DNA of 64,000 nucleotides from Takakia lepidozioides (Eukaryota; Streptophyta; Takakiopsida; Takakiales; Takakiaceae), in the NCBI GenBank assembly GCA_030704615.1, contig CM060731.1, positions 78,658,756-78,722,755 on the forward strand, read 5' to 3'. The translations under genes and the position numbers were made by a program. Below, piece after piece: positions 1-9,832 of the stretch (positions within the stretch are counted from its first letter, which is position 1; each line of letters opens with the position of its first letter). The notes beneath the pieces were generated by a model. It saw only the letters and a program-made list of their open reading frames with translations. It searched no databases and was not told the DNA's origin.

Positions 1-1550
1 AAACAGCGAGCCTCCATCTCCTGATATAGGCCTCCAGTGTGATCCAGGGGCAAGACATCTGGATTTTGTAGTCTGCCATTGACTCCCCAAGTGCAGCCAC
101 CGCTCGTTTTTCCAACTGCAGCAAGAAAGATCATAAGAATTGTGGAGAGAGCACGGAGCAGCACAAGCATTTGAAAATGGTTTTGTGGAAACTTTACCTG
201 GCTCCAAAAGATTGCTTTGTGTAGCCACTGGTCAAATGTGTGGTCGCTAACAACTTTTATTGCTTGTGTCTTGGAGTCATTCTCAGGAGATGGGAACATG
301 TTGGTGTCTCTCACAAGTGGATCGGAATTCCAGATCTCCAACCACCTGATTTTGGTTGCATTGTCCACCATTGAAATGGAAAGGCGATGCAGTTTCTCTT
401 GGGTCATCTCTGGCTTTGAGCCATACTTGTCATGTGCTTTCACCTGTTCCAGAAATTCCGTGCCAAGACTTGGATCTGCTATGCGGATTTGTTTGTCGAA
501 CGCACTCATGAGGTTCTCCTTTGATTGTTCATCTTGAAATTTCATTATGTCCTCAAGCCCAGTAGCAGACCTCTGCTCTTCTGTGTGGGAAGCATAGTAC
601 TCTGCTTTCGCCTTCAAACCAGTTTCTGCTATTTCTTGCTGCATACATTACAGGGAGAAAGAATCAAACACTGCCGTTTCTTGATAAAATTTGCAGTAAC
701 AACAATCAAACAGATATCAAGAAGCATACCGTGTACATGTAGTCAAGAAAAGCCTCCCTTTGTCAGGCTGTACCATGTGCTTGTCTTCTTTTCAACACAC
801 CTCTTCATCTGCTGAGGACTGAGCACGTTCGTGAATGACTCCAGTGGCATCAGCCCTATCTTCTGGATACGGAATAGAGTGTGGCAGAGATTTGTCGTCA
901 CATGGGAGGTTTCATTGGACCTGGAAAAACCTTCAACTCATAAGATGATTTCTAATTGTGCAAACGCAGATCAGAACGGAAACAATGTTGGTAACTTACT
1001 TGTTTATGTCGTGCCATCCAGGCAAGCAGTCTATGGTTCCCATCCCAGACAAAAAACATCTTTCCCATAAACGCTTTTGTGGAGGCCTTTTTGGACAGCT
1101 TGAACTCAAACTCCTTGTTTACATCCCGCCAGCATGCATCCCAACTTTGCTCTGTCTCCTCTGTTATAGGACACTCCTCTCATTTCGTGTTCACAGTGGA
1201 TACATAGAACACAGCAGATCCCTTGACATAGCCGTGAACAAAATTGATCTTCAACTTCGTGATGTCGTTCCTCAATGCGGGTCGAACCGCGGGCATGGAG
1301 ATCATCCTGCATAGTGGGATAACCAGGTTTCCGCCGGGAACCTCCATCGACAGAATCACCTTTGAGGAGTTCACTTTCTGCCCACCCATAACCTCCTCGG
1401 CCTTATCTTCATAGTGTCCCTCAAATGACTCCTCCTCACCATCACCTTCTGCCACTTCCGCATCTCCCCCCACGGATTTCTTTTTTCTTTTCCTCTGCAG
1501 CACCAGGAAACGCAAAGTAGGGAAAGTCGATTATCTGAAGCCACCGAAAG

Positions 1551-2092
1551 AACCCTGCGTCAACGCAAAGCATTTAGTTGGTTCAATGGACTGTATGCAT
1601 TTCAGACTAAGCTGCATCCCCTTCAATCAACCTTGCGTCAACGCAAGGTAGATCCATGGGAGCTCAATCTGTCACTCACAGGGATATGCATCAGAATCAC
1701 CTTCGCGTCAACGCAAGGTTGATTCGAGTGCTGAATCTGCTTCATGTCACCTTCATAAACAAACGCTTTGGAGGTCGACATCAACCTTGCGTTGACGCAA
1801 GGTTGTTGTGGAGCTCTCAGATTGGTGTTCAACAAACAAAAAAATCACATGGAAAGGCACATTGCAACTTATGGTTTCTTCTTGGCACTATATGATGCAC
1901 CGGGAGCATTCAACAGTTCCATGGCTGCCAGGCGTTTAGGGTTTGTGGGATTGAACAGAAAAGGCACACGAATCAACCTCGCGTCAACGCAAGGTTGATT
2001 CGAGTGCAGCATCTGCACTCGTTTCATGCCCAAAACATACATTGTGGAGGTCGACATCAACCTTGCGTTGACGCAAGGTTGATGTCGACCTC
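1551..2092. repeat. Cluster of six palindromes, AACCTTGCG arms
   Basis: Six short palindromes with arms AACCTTGCG / CGCAAGGTT and a 4-base centre (TCAA or TTGA) lie at about 1551-1572 (degenerate), 1629-1650, 1699-1720, 1783-1804, 1975-1996 and 2059-2080. The last is embedded in a longer palindrome at about 2048-2092, whose 21-base arms also include GAGGTCGACATC. All lie in the presumed intron between exons 1 and 2 of the ParB-like gene. They share the AACCT/AGGTT termini, but not the core, with the palindromes of the giant element at 38-61 kb. Confidence 0.85.
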
Positions 2093-2205
2093 TCTGATGA
2101 GCATGGAACAGACAAAAAAAAGGATAAAGAGGGTGGATAGTCACCTCCGGTTTCTTCTTTGCACTTGATGATGCTCCCGAGGCATTCAACTTTTCCATGG
2201 GGTCT
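1690..2205. repeat. Imperfect tandem duplication, unit about 275 bp
   Basis: About 1693-1925 and 1968-2205 align head to tail. Each unit has one TCAA-centred palindrome, one TTGA-centred palindrome and then a copy of the short coding segment at the start of the ParB-like gene (minus-strand peptide AKKKP preceded by NA/S-x-GAS). The distal copy of that segment ends in a stop soon after AKKKP. The duplication therefore copied exon 1 and its flanking intron. Confidence 0.7.
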
Positions 2206-2749
2206 GGAGGCAGCATACTTCCAAGGAGGTCCCGGTGGTGCGAAACAACAGCAGACGGTATGGTCTATGTGTCCATCTCTCCTCCCTGCTCTCTCAAGAC
2301 CTGGTTCTCCACTCGCAGTGCTTCCTCCCGAGCCCAGCTGACTTCCTCGTCCTCCCCCCCTTCAATTGGAGGTTGCTCTTCGGTCGCCTCCTCCGGCGGA
2401 GATGAGGACGAACGCCAAAACCCGATTCTGCAACCACTGTTTGGAGAGGAAGGTCTTCAAGTGTTCCTCTCCCATTATAAGTTCCCGTCTCGCCTTCCTC
2501 ATCCTCTCCTTAGCGCGTACCCTTTGCTTGTTTGATGTGAAGTAAAGTGTTCTTCGACGTTTTCTTCTCCCTCGGGATATGGTCACCATCTCTACAGAAT
2601 CCAGGGTTGCAAAGACAATATGGAGAAGAAGGAAAAAAGGGGGCTACGGTTGGTTCAGTGCAAGGCCTTCCACGCCAAGATGATCGCTCGGAACGACCTG
2701 TGCGCCACATGCTCATTCCACATGCATGGCGAACACGTGTCCATCTAAC

Positions 2750-3277
2750 CGTTATGTATATCTCCGGAAATCATTTTTTTCTCATCCACCGAAATTCGTT
2801 TGGGTCCACCTCTCATCCGAAAAAGTTCATTGATGAGTAATAGCTTTTGGGATGTTTCAGAGGAATGTTAAGTATGTACAGTTGTACAGCGGTACAGGTG
2901 CCGTTAAAATTGAATGGAAATGGGCATCTCATCTGGAATCTCTGACATGACAGGCAAATGGCGGCTCTATAAGTGAATCTTGCTGAGTGGTTGTCCAATG
3001 CACTGGTGGGGCACCTCTGAGAAAACAGTTGCATTCTTTGATTAGGGCTGACATTATCCACTCCGCATTTGGGCATTCTGCGACCGTCCACTTGGTTCGC
3101 ATGGGGACACATTTCTACGATGTGCCGAACCGCGTTAGGAGACCTGCAAGCGGGTGCGACACCTGCAACTGTGTGTAAGGACGTCATCTATACAGCCAAA
3201 AAACTCCACTCTAGTACAACCTGCAATCAGAAGCAACGTCGGACTGTGAATTGTTCGTTTTGAAGCAACATTGACAG
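2750..3277. other. No gene recognised
   Basis: Mixed-composition sequence with only short overlapping open frames and no convincing motif, RNA gene or repeat. Confidence 0.4.
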
Positions 3278-3610
3278 ATGGCCTCCCAGCCCATGGGCTC
3301 CCTTGACGCGGACTTCTTCAGTGAGGACCACCCAGTCCCCTTTTCTTACGAGGTGGAAGATGACGGTTTTGCGGTGGTGCATGAACACGTGCTCGCAACT
3401 CAGTTTCGGTTGGAAAATGGAACTCTATTCCTTGAAAGGGAAGTTTACGATGCCAATGGAAAACTGCTCAAGTACGCGTTCCAAAAACCTTCGCATACTG
3501 CACCAACCACACAATGGAGAGTGAATCCAGGCAGATACAGGGTGCTCAGTGCTCCTCATACACTACAAGAGATGAGTGTTTTTAGGACTACGGCTTTGGC
3601 GGAGTCATAA
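3278..3610 (+). CDS. Hypothetical 110-aa protein
   Basis: An ATG-started open frame of 110 codons ending in TAA. The composition is balanced and acidic at the N terminus (the region after MGSLDADFFSED), with no low-complexity tract, signal peptide or membrane segment. I recognise no domain. It could be a small gene or one exon of a larger plus-strand gene; no flanking exon is evident. The region after it is non-coding in appearance. Its sensible residue use is the only reason to list it. Confidence 0.35.
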   Translation: MASQPMGSLDADFFSEDHPVPFSYEVEDDGFAVVHEHVLATQFRLENGTLFLEREVYDANGKLLKYAFQKPSHTAPTTQWRVNPGRYRVLSAPHTLQEMSVFRTTALAES

Positions 3611-4717
3611 AAACTGCACTAGGTAGATGACTACAGAGCGTTGAAATGAATTGCAGTCATAGTTTTATAACTTTGTAGTAATGGATATCACTACATGACT
3701 CCGGAAAGTTAGGGAGCATTGATCAAACATTGTTGACCATGATGACAGGGATGGTTTATATGACTAGTGTGATATGTTTGACTACACGTGGACGACGTTT
3801 CATGGAATCTTATGACTCCATGACTGAAGATGGTTTCACAGCTCTATTTATACGAGTACATCACTACACGTGTCATTTTGAAGGCACATATAATGCAAAT
3901 AAGGTTGCCCATTAGGTTTAAAAAAGTTAAAAAAAATTGCTAATAAGGTTGCCCATTAGGGTAATCGTGAACAGAAATGAGGGCTGGGACTTGGCGTTTT
4001 TTTGTCTCATGCGCCACACCACATAGCCGAGGGATGGAACGTGATCATAGCAGGATATGCAGGGGCGTGGGATGGAGGCGTTGAGCAAATGATGCACGAA
4101 GGAGAAGAGGAGGAGGAGACGAGACGAGGAGAAGCGAGCTCGCCGTTCTTGGGAGAGTCAGCTTGGTCTTAGCATGCGTGTTTCAATCTCTGACTACTGA
4201 GCTACGCCGTAGTGGTTCGATCTCACAGACCAATCCGACATTACCTGACTACAGACACAAGCAGCACACACAAGAGGTCCTTTTAGGTTGATGGTCGGTC
4301 AAATCCTCCATGGGTCAGGACAAGTCAAGGACAATGTGGTAGGGTACCTTCTTCTTCAACCTATTTTCAGCCTGTGTTGCCCTCTCATCAGACTCGGCCA
4401 CAAGATGCATATTGAATTCTGTAAGTTAGGTCGTTGGATAGATCTGTGGTGGTTTTGACTTTGGCAAGTTACTGCCAGTGTGGCAGCATGGAAGTATCCA
4501 AAAACATATAATAGAGGTGAGGAGAAGCTTTGGGGTGAACACTTTCCGACCCCAGTCAATGGTGGGACAATGGAGACAAAAAAGCGAATGTCTGTTGGAC
4601 TACAGAGAGAAGCAGATGCATTTCAGATTGTGATAAGTAGGGTTGGGGTGTTTTGGGGAAGAACTCCACACCAGTATGGTTGGGGTGTTTGCTGGTAGAA
4701 TTCTAGGCTGTCAGAGG
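3611..4717. other. Non-coding stretch, nothing specific
   Basis: No supported gene. It includes a purine-rich GAGGAGGAG-type stretch near 4110 and repeated 'aataaggttgcccattagg' at about 3896 and 3942. I see nothing functional. Confidence 0.4.
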
Positions 4718-6220
4718 CATGGATAGCTGAAGGAGCAGGGATAGAGTGTGGGTCCAGATTCATCCAAGAGGGCTGGATTTCAAGCTCCACATTACCTATG
4801 ATTCCCTGTGGAAGGATAGCTACAAGAAACCTACATGGGTAGATGGTCAACTGGAAGCGGCAGCAGCAGCGGCACAATTGATAAGGTCAGGCACTTCTAC
4901 TGAAGGCACCTCCTTCAGCACATTTCACCCTGTTTTTCCCTCTTATCCGTTTCTTGCGAGTTATCTTCTCTTATCTGTTTGTCTGCCCAGTCTTCAGTGA
5001 ATGCGTCAAGGCTTTGTGTTTTGGCTTCTTCCTCGCTTTTGTCACCCTCTCCCATGAATATCTCTGGTTGGCGCTCAAACCCTGCTGAGCTGTAGAAGTT
5101 GTCCATGCCAATGCATTCTTCTTCATCAAATCCATGTTTTTGCCCTAAATCCTTGATGTCTTGGCTGGATTTCTGCAGAATAGGCATCCCATCCCCTATT
5201 TTGGCCTTCTTTGCACTTCCCCGTGTCAACATGTTGATGTGGGGTGTTGTTGTAGTCTTATTGGAGTGTGATCAAATGGTATATCTCGTCCAACTCATCC
5301 AGTGCCTCCAGCTCATTATGAGTGAACTGACATGATACTTGTGCTGTTGGTTGCATCATGTACTCCGTGCTTGGCAATGGGTAAGCTGCTCCTCCTTCCA
5401 CGTACTCATTGATCACTGCAAAAGGTACTCCATACATCTTCCCTTGAGGTCCTGCCCCTTTTTTTGCTTCTGTGATTGGTTCAGCTTTGCTGAAAGTTTG
5501 CCAAGACCCATGTTGGATTAGTGTGTGACAACTGTGTCTCATGTTATTACAGATTTTAGACAATGTTCTTTGTGTTGGGCCTTCTAATGCCTTGTCTGAT
5601 GGACTCAGGTTTGTCAAAATCAACTTGTATCCACTCTGCTTCCATGTTGTTGCTGTCAGCATCTTGTTCTTTTGCCAGCTGAACCCCGACAGGGCCTGGG
5701 TCTTCCCTTCTGCCCGCATCAGAGCATTTCGCAATGTCTGTAGTTGCTTCATCCTTCCTCAACTCCGCCCTCTCTTTGGCAGGTTGCGCACCTTCACCAC
5801 CTTTGTTGTTTTTTTATTTGCACATGGTATCTGCTGCTTGCGTATCCTCATTGTAGTATTGAATATGCCCTGTAGGCATTGGCCTTACAAAGCCATTGTG
5901 CTCACTCTGGGTTTGGGTCATAGAACTTGGCTGTCATTGTCAGCTGCTAGCAGCAAGGCGAGGATGTATGCATGATTTGTGCAGGGGCATGGATAGTTGA
6001 AGGAGCAGGGATAGATGTGTGGGTCCACATTCATCCAAGAAGGCCGGATTTCAAGCTCCATATTACCTATGATTCTCTGTGGAAGGATAGGTACAAGAAA
6101 CCTACATGGATAGATGGTCAACTGGAAGCCGCAGCAGCAGCGGCACAATTGATCAAATCAGGCACTGTTAATCAAGGCACCTTCTTCAACACATTTCACC
6201 CTGTTTTTCCCTCTTATCAA
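4718..6220. repeat. Direct repeat pair of about 235 bp flanking 1 kb
   Basis: 4718-4950 and 5986-6220 are near-identical direct repeats, offset by about 1.27 kb. Both keep an open plus frame containing FKLHITYDSLWKD and GQLEAAAAAAQLI, so a coding segment has probably been duplicated. I find no TG...CA ends or target duplication, which argues against a small LTR element. Between the copies lie minus-strand coding-like frames. Confidence 0.6.
4915..5762 (-). pseudogene. Unrecognised coding remnant between direct repeats
   Basis: Three minus frames follow one another: 5762-5556 (acidic, hydrophilic), about 5530-5258 (Gly/Ala and acidic, ending ELEALDELDEIYHL) and 5232-4915 (Lys/Asp/Glu-rich). 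Their composition is protein-like, but they are in different frames without clear splice sites, so I treat them as pieces of one decayed gene. No domain is recognised. It lies in the same orientation as the ParB-like gene to the left and could be part of the same accessory element. Confidence 0.3.
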
Positions 6221-6910
6221 ATCGGCCGTAAATATTGCACTGTTTAACAGGGTCCTTGATTCTAGTAGCACCAGAACAAACTAGTATTACAACAATTCAG
6301 CCCATGTGTGGGCTTGCTTATTTTTTGCTTACTGGACCTTTTCAGGCATGGATTTTTGGACCTTGTGGCCTTTGAGGTGTCCATTGGGACATTGGTCTCA
6401 TTTGGATTTTTGTAATATAATTTACAGGGCGTGTATTTCCCTGTACTTGTCTATTTTGAATGTCCTTGTGGTTGCTAGTATGCAAGAGGGGTCCATTCTG
6501 TTTTTATATCAGAATTTCACCATATAATGAAGAATTTAAATCATTTAATCTATTTTTATTTTATATAACATTATTAAATTAAACATTAATACCATTTAAT
6601 AAAAAATTCCAAGCTGCTATCCCCTGTTTTCAAAAATAAAATATAAATTTAAGAATTTAAAATTACAAATATAACTATTAAAATATTTTCAGAGACATTC
6701 TTGATGACACGTGGCATAAACCCTGCCATATATGCTAGTCATATATTATGTCTAAGTGCCACATGTCACATCTGAAGTGCAACATGTGTCGTGACGTGTC
6801 GCTTGCGCAGTGGTGCACGTGTTCCTCTAAAGCCTCTCCATGTAGGCAACGCTCATCAGACAATGTACTCATATAGTTAGTCGTATGTAAGTCATAGAGT
6901 TGTAACTACA
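6221..6910. other. AT-rich spacer
   Basis: Includes a strongly A/T-rich block at about 6520-6700 and no supported gene. Confidence 0.5.
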
Positions 6911-7207
6911 TCACTCTCTTATGCATGACTCCAGGTGAGACCATTTGCGCTTCAGATTGCTCTCTATGCCAAGCATGTTCTGGAGCATCTCCCCCATCCT
7001 CTTTTCCACTATCTGCTTCTTCGTGAGGCCATCATCAACATCATCTTCGGCGTCCGTCTCTCCCTCGGATGCAGTCTCCTCCTCACCTATTCTCGGAAGT
7101 ATGGCGGGTTGCTGTTCTTCTCCAGAATCCGGCTCTTCCATCGCCAAACTTTCCTCTTTGCCCTCTTCTTCCTCGTTTTTCTCTTCGTCTACTCTTTCCA
7201 TCCTCAT
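6911..7207 (-). CDS. Acidic charged fragment, unknown
   Basis: A 98-codon minus-strand frame, extremely rich in Glu/Asp (EEKNEEEEGKEE; DAEDDVDDG), followed by a basic amphipathic stretch (KKQIVEKRMGEML). It may be an exon of a nuclear, acidic-tailed protein. No domain is recognised and the neighbouring exons are not identified. Low-complexity acidic frames arise easily by chance in GA-rich DNA, so confidence is limited. Confidence 0.3.
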   Translation of the reverse strand: MRMERVDEEKNEEEEGKEESLAMEEPDSGEEQQPAILPRIGEEETASEGETDAEDDVDDGLTKKQIVEKRMGEMLQNMLGIESNLKRKWSHLESCIRE

Positions 7208-7384
7208 TTTATGTCTGTTCTATTCCTGTCCCTAGTGCTCGTAAAGTATAACGACTTCCTTCTCTTCCTCTCCGGTGGAAACAAGGGCTCCCCACGCTGC
7301 CTCTAGAGCTCTCCAGTTTGACGTTTGCAACAAGGGTTGCTTTGGCATGTATCCAAAATAAAAATTGGACATTATTAACCGTAT

Positions 7385-8204
7385 TTGGATGCAGGTGTCA
7401 TCATTGTGTGCGAACGGAATTCATCCATTTCTGCGTTTTTGTATTATCCAAGAAAAAAAGTGGTGGCACTCCCAATGTCGTTGCATGTACTTGTGATATA
7501 TGGTCTGTTTTGGGAGATGGTGCGGGTTTTGCGCCACTTGCAGCTTCATCAAGCTGTATCTCCAGCATACATCTTGGAGAATGTGCCACTGATGGGCGAT
7601 TCTCGGGCCAGGATGATGGCCAGTGTGCATCAAGTCCGGTCGTGGCTTGGGTCAGCAGTGTTGCTAGATGCAGCTACAGTGGGGTCACGGGCTCATCGTC
7701 CACGGCTATGGTGGACTAACTTGATGCCACCCGCACTGCTCAAGCGTGCATTTGATGGGGTGCAGCGGCCAGCACATCTCACAGTGGATAGCATTCTGGA
7801 CACATGGAGGCAGTCTCAGCGTGTGAGACACGATGACCGTTCGCCTTTGGCAGTGGTCAACAAGGTGGGTCAACCACGAGCATCATTACCTACACTGCTC
7901 AGCTTCCCAGGATCGCATGCTTTCCGGGATAGTGGACCTGGCCTCCTGTGGGATGCTCAGTTGCAGCAGTTAGTGGAGCCTAATGCTGACGAGCGTGAGC
8001 GGGCAATGGGTTTTACCACTGGTACCACGGTGGTGTCGTCTCTTTCTGAGGCATCACGTCGTCAAGTGTTGGGGCAAGCAATGGATCTCAATTGCTTGAC
8101 CTGGATTATCAGTTTGGCTCTGGCTGAGCAACGCAGAGTGCGGAGTATACTTCCCTCGATGGTCTCTCTGCCTACCGAGACGGTACAGGCAGTGAGTGGG
8201 GGCG
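7385..8204 (+). pseudogene. C5-cytosine methyltransferase domain of a gypsy element, 5' truncated
   Basis: The open frame contains, in order, the C5-MTase motif VI (PAYILENVP), a motif VIII-like segment (GSRAHRPRLWWTN), motif IX (ERERAMGF) and motif X (RRQVLGQAMDLN). This is the conventional order of Dnmt3/DRM-type enzymes, which transfer methyl groups from S-adenosylmethionine to cytosine in DNA. Motifs I and IV (including the PC nucleophile) are not visible upstream, so the domain is truncated near 7.45 kb and cannot be active as it stands. The frame runs straight into the target site of chromovirus copy 1 at 8204 and resumes at 15064 on the other side, then leads to a gypsy RT. The MTase was therefore encoded ahead of RT in the same element. 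DNMT-bearing retrotransposons are known from charophytes and dinoflagellates. Confidence 0.8.
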
Positions 8205-8927
8205 TGTCACGCACCTCACTTCGGTAAACTCCCCTTCAAGTCATAGTTACTCGCTTTGATGCGCGCGCCTGACTCCCAACCTGGCCGCCGGGCCAACTTG
8301 GAGTTTCGGCTGCTCACCGGGACATAACGGTCCCCTTCCGCTTCCCTCTAAACCCTCCACCTATTTGGGACTAGGAGAATTCCCTTTGGTAGATGGCAGT
8401 CCGGAACAGCTCCCCACTCTTTGGTCGCTTTCCGGCTCGCTCGCTTACTCACTAGTTTTTGGTCACCAACGGGCTTGCACCGTTCTCGGGGTTACTACTC
8501 CCTATATATACTTCTGTAGCTGTCCGCGGGGGTTCCACAACCAGCCATGCCATTTTATGGCGAACCACCACGAAAACCCTCGACTCCCGGTGGTGAGTCG
8601 CGGTGAGTCTTGGCCCGCTCACCACGGCCCCTATGGACCGTGATGAGTCCCAAGACTCCCCACGACTCCCACCACGAGGTCTCCGCCCCCATGGTGAGTC
8701 CTATGCCACCCCACTAAGTCCCACTAAGCTACCACCACCCCTTGTGGAGCCACCCCCACCGCAACCCGGTGTGCGGGGCTCCACCTAGTGAGCGCCTCCG
8801 CTTCCTGAGTGCCTTGGGCACTCAAGGGTGGCTCAGCCCCCCATACCTATCGCTGCTGCTGCCCCCACCACAGGGGCAGCCCCTCATGTGTCCCGACCCC
8901 CTGCCCTCAAGGCAAAGGGCCGCGACA
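8205..8927 (-). repeat. 3' LTR of chromovirus copy 1
   Basis: A 723-bp LTR, near-identical to 14332-15058. A TATA-like element (CTATATATAC on the plus strand) lies at about 8505. The LTR ends are TGTCACG on the plus strand and CGCGACA at 8921-8927. Confidence 0.95.
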
Positions 8928-9832
8928 CACACCCTACCAACAGGGAGTCGATGTCCTCATCGACTTGTCCATTTTGTAGAAACGAACATCCAAGTTGTGG
9001 CGTCCCACATCAAGGAGTTTGTTTCTGTACCATGGCGTCCCATGGCAAAGAACCAAACCCCACACTTGACTCTACTCTCCACTAGCTAGTTCGGCCGACT
9101 TCCTCCAAGTCCCGGCCAAGGGTGGAGCCTCTCCAGCTCCTCCCAGTGCACTCTTCTTGGCCTACTTCAAGGCCAAGGAACGATCCTCCCCGAGGATCGA
9201 ATCGCCTTACTGCAACAACATTGCTTGCGATCGCTCATGATGCCGCTTTTGGCATCACCTTGAGCAAGGGTTCACCTGGAACCCTCTTTGACTAGGAAGA
9301 TAACCTTGAACCAACCGTGCGCCCCAATCACTACAATTGGGTCCGCCTTGGAATGCTGGCCTGAGGTACGGGAACACGCCGAAGCCGCACTACGACTTCG
9401 TCCCGAGGCTACACGATTATAGTACGTGAACGGAAGCACGTAGCTTCCGCGTTAGCCCGCACTACAAGGCAACCCCCTCGGTAGCGCAGTTATAGTACGC
9501 GCACGCGCCAGGTGCGCACTAGCACGTGAACTCCCAAATAAGGCGCAAGTTTCCTTGCCCCTTGGATGGGAGTCACCCGATTTCGGCACTGCGCAAACAC
9601 ACGATTAACCCAATTTACCTCTCCCACTTTTGTAAGCTAGCATGCATTCTACACACTAGCCAACCACACCATGCATCACCATTCCAAACACAATAGGACG
9701 CATAATATTTGGAACCCATTTCCTTTATAACAAATTTTTGTACAATACAAGTTTTTGCAATCGGATTCCTGAGCTAGCTAAACCGGGCTAAGCATGCATT
9801 TCCTCCCCCACGCTCCAAGGTTGATGTCCCCA
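8928..9832 (-). other. Non-coding 3' internal region of copy 1 with hairpin and polypurine tract
   Basis: About 0.9 kb between the pol stop and the 3' LTR, matched in copy 2 by 50462-51366. Next to the LTR, on the minus strand, is a purine-rich tract used as the plus-strand primer. Just before that is a perfect hairpin with arms AGTCGATG/CATCGACT (8946-8965) that is kept in both copies. Confidence 0.7.

Larger units (their letters stand above)
1..2216 (-). pseudogene. ParB-like (DGNHR-motif) gene, broken, runs off left edge
   Basis: I see five exons reading leftwards: about 2216-2145, 1494-1000, 920-801, 638-198 and 115 to beyond the window, most with GT/AG borders. Exon 1 and the start of exon 2 are Lys-rich. 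Exon 2 holds the motif FFVWDGNHRLLAW (about 1030-1065), resembling the DG-x-HR core of ParB/sulfiredoxin-fold domains. Exon 4 is a long, clean open frame of helical, charged character with no recognised family. A second gene with the matching motif FFVIDGQHTIVAA lies at 46.05 kb inside the giant element, so the two look paralogous. An in-frame TGA at 1180-1182 falls after a Lys where the frame otherwise continues (consistent with CGA to TGA), and the exon 2/3 phase does not match. The copy is therefore probably dead. The ParB assignment rests on one motif and is tentative; the gene structure is more secure. Confidence 0.5.

Noticed and set aside
2620-2748. 42-codon plus-strand ORF with Cys/His residues
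   Set aside because: Too short, no neighbouring exons, no recognised zinc-binding pattern.
4718-6220. Small LTR (TRIM-type) retrotransposon
   Set aside because: Repeats lack TG...CA ends, primer site and target duplication.
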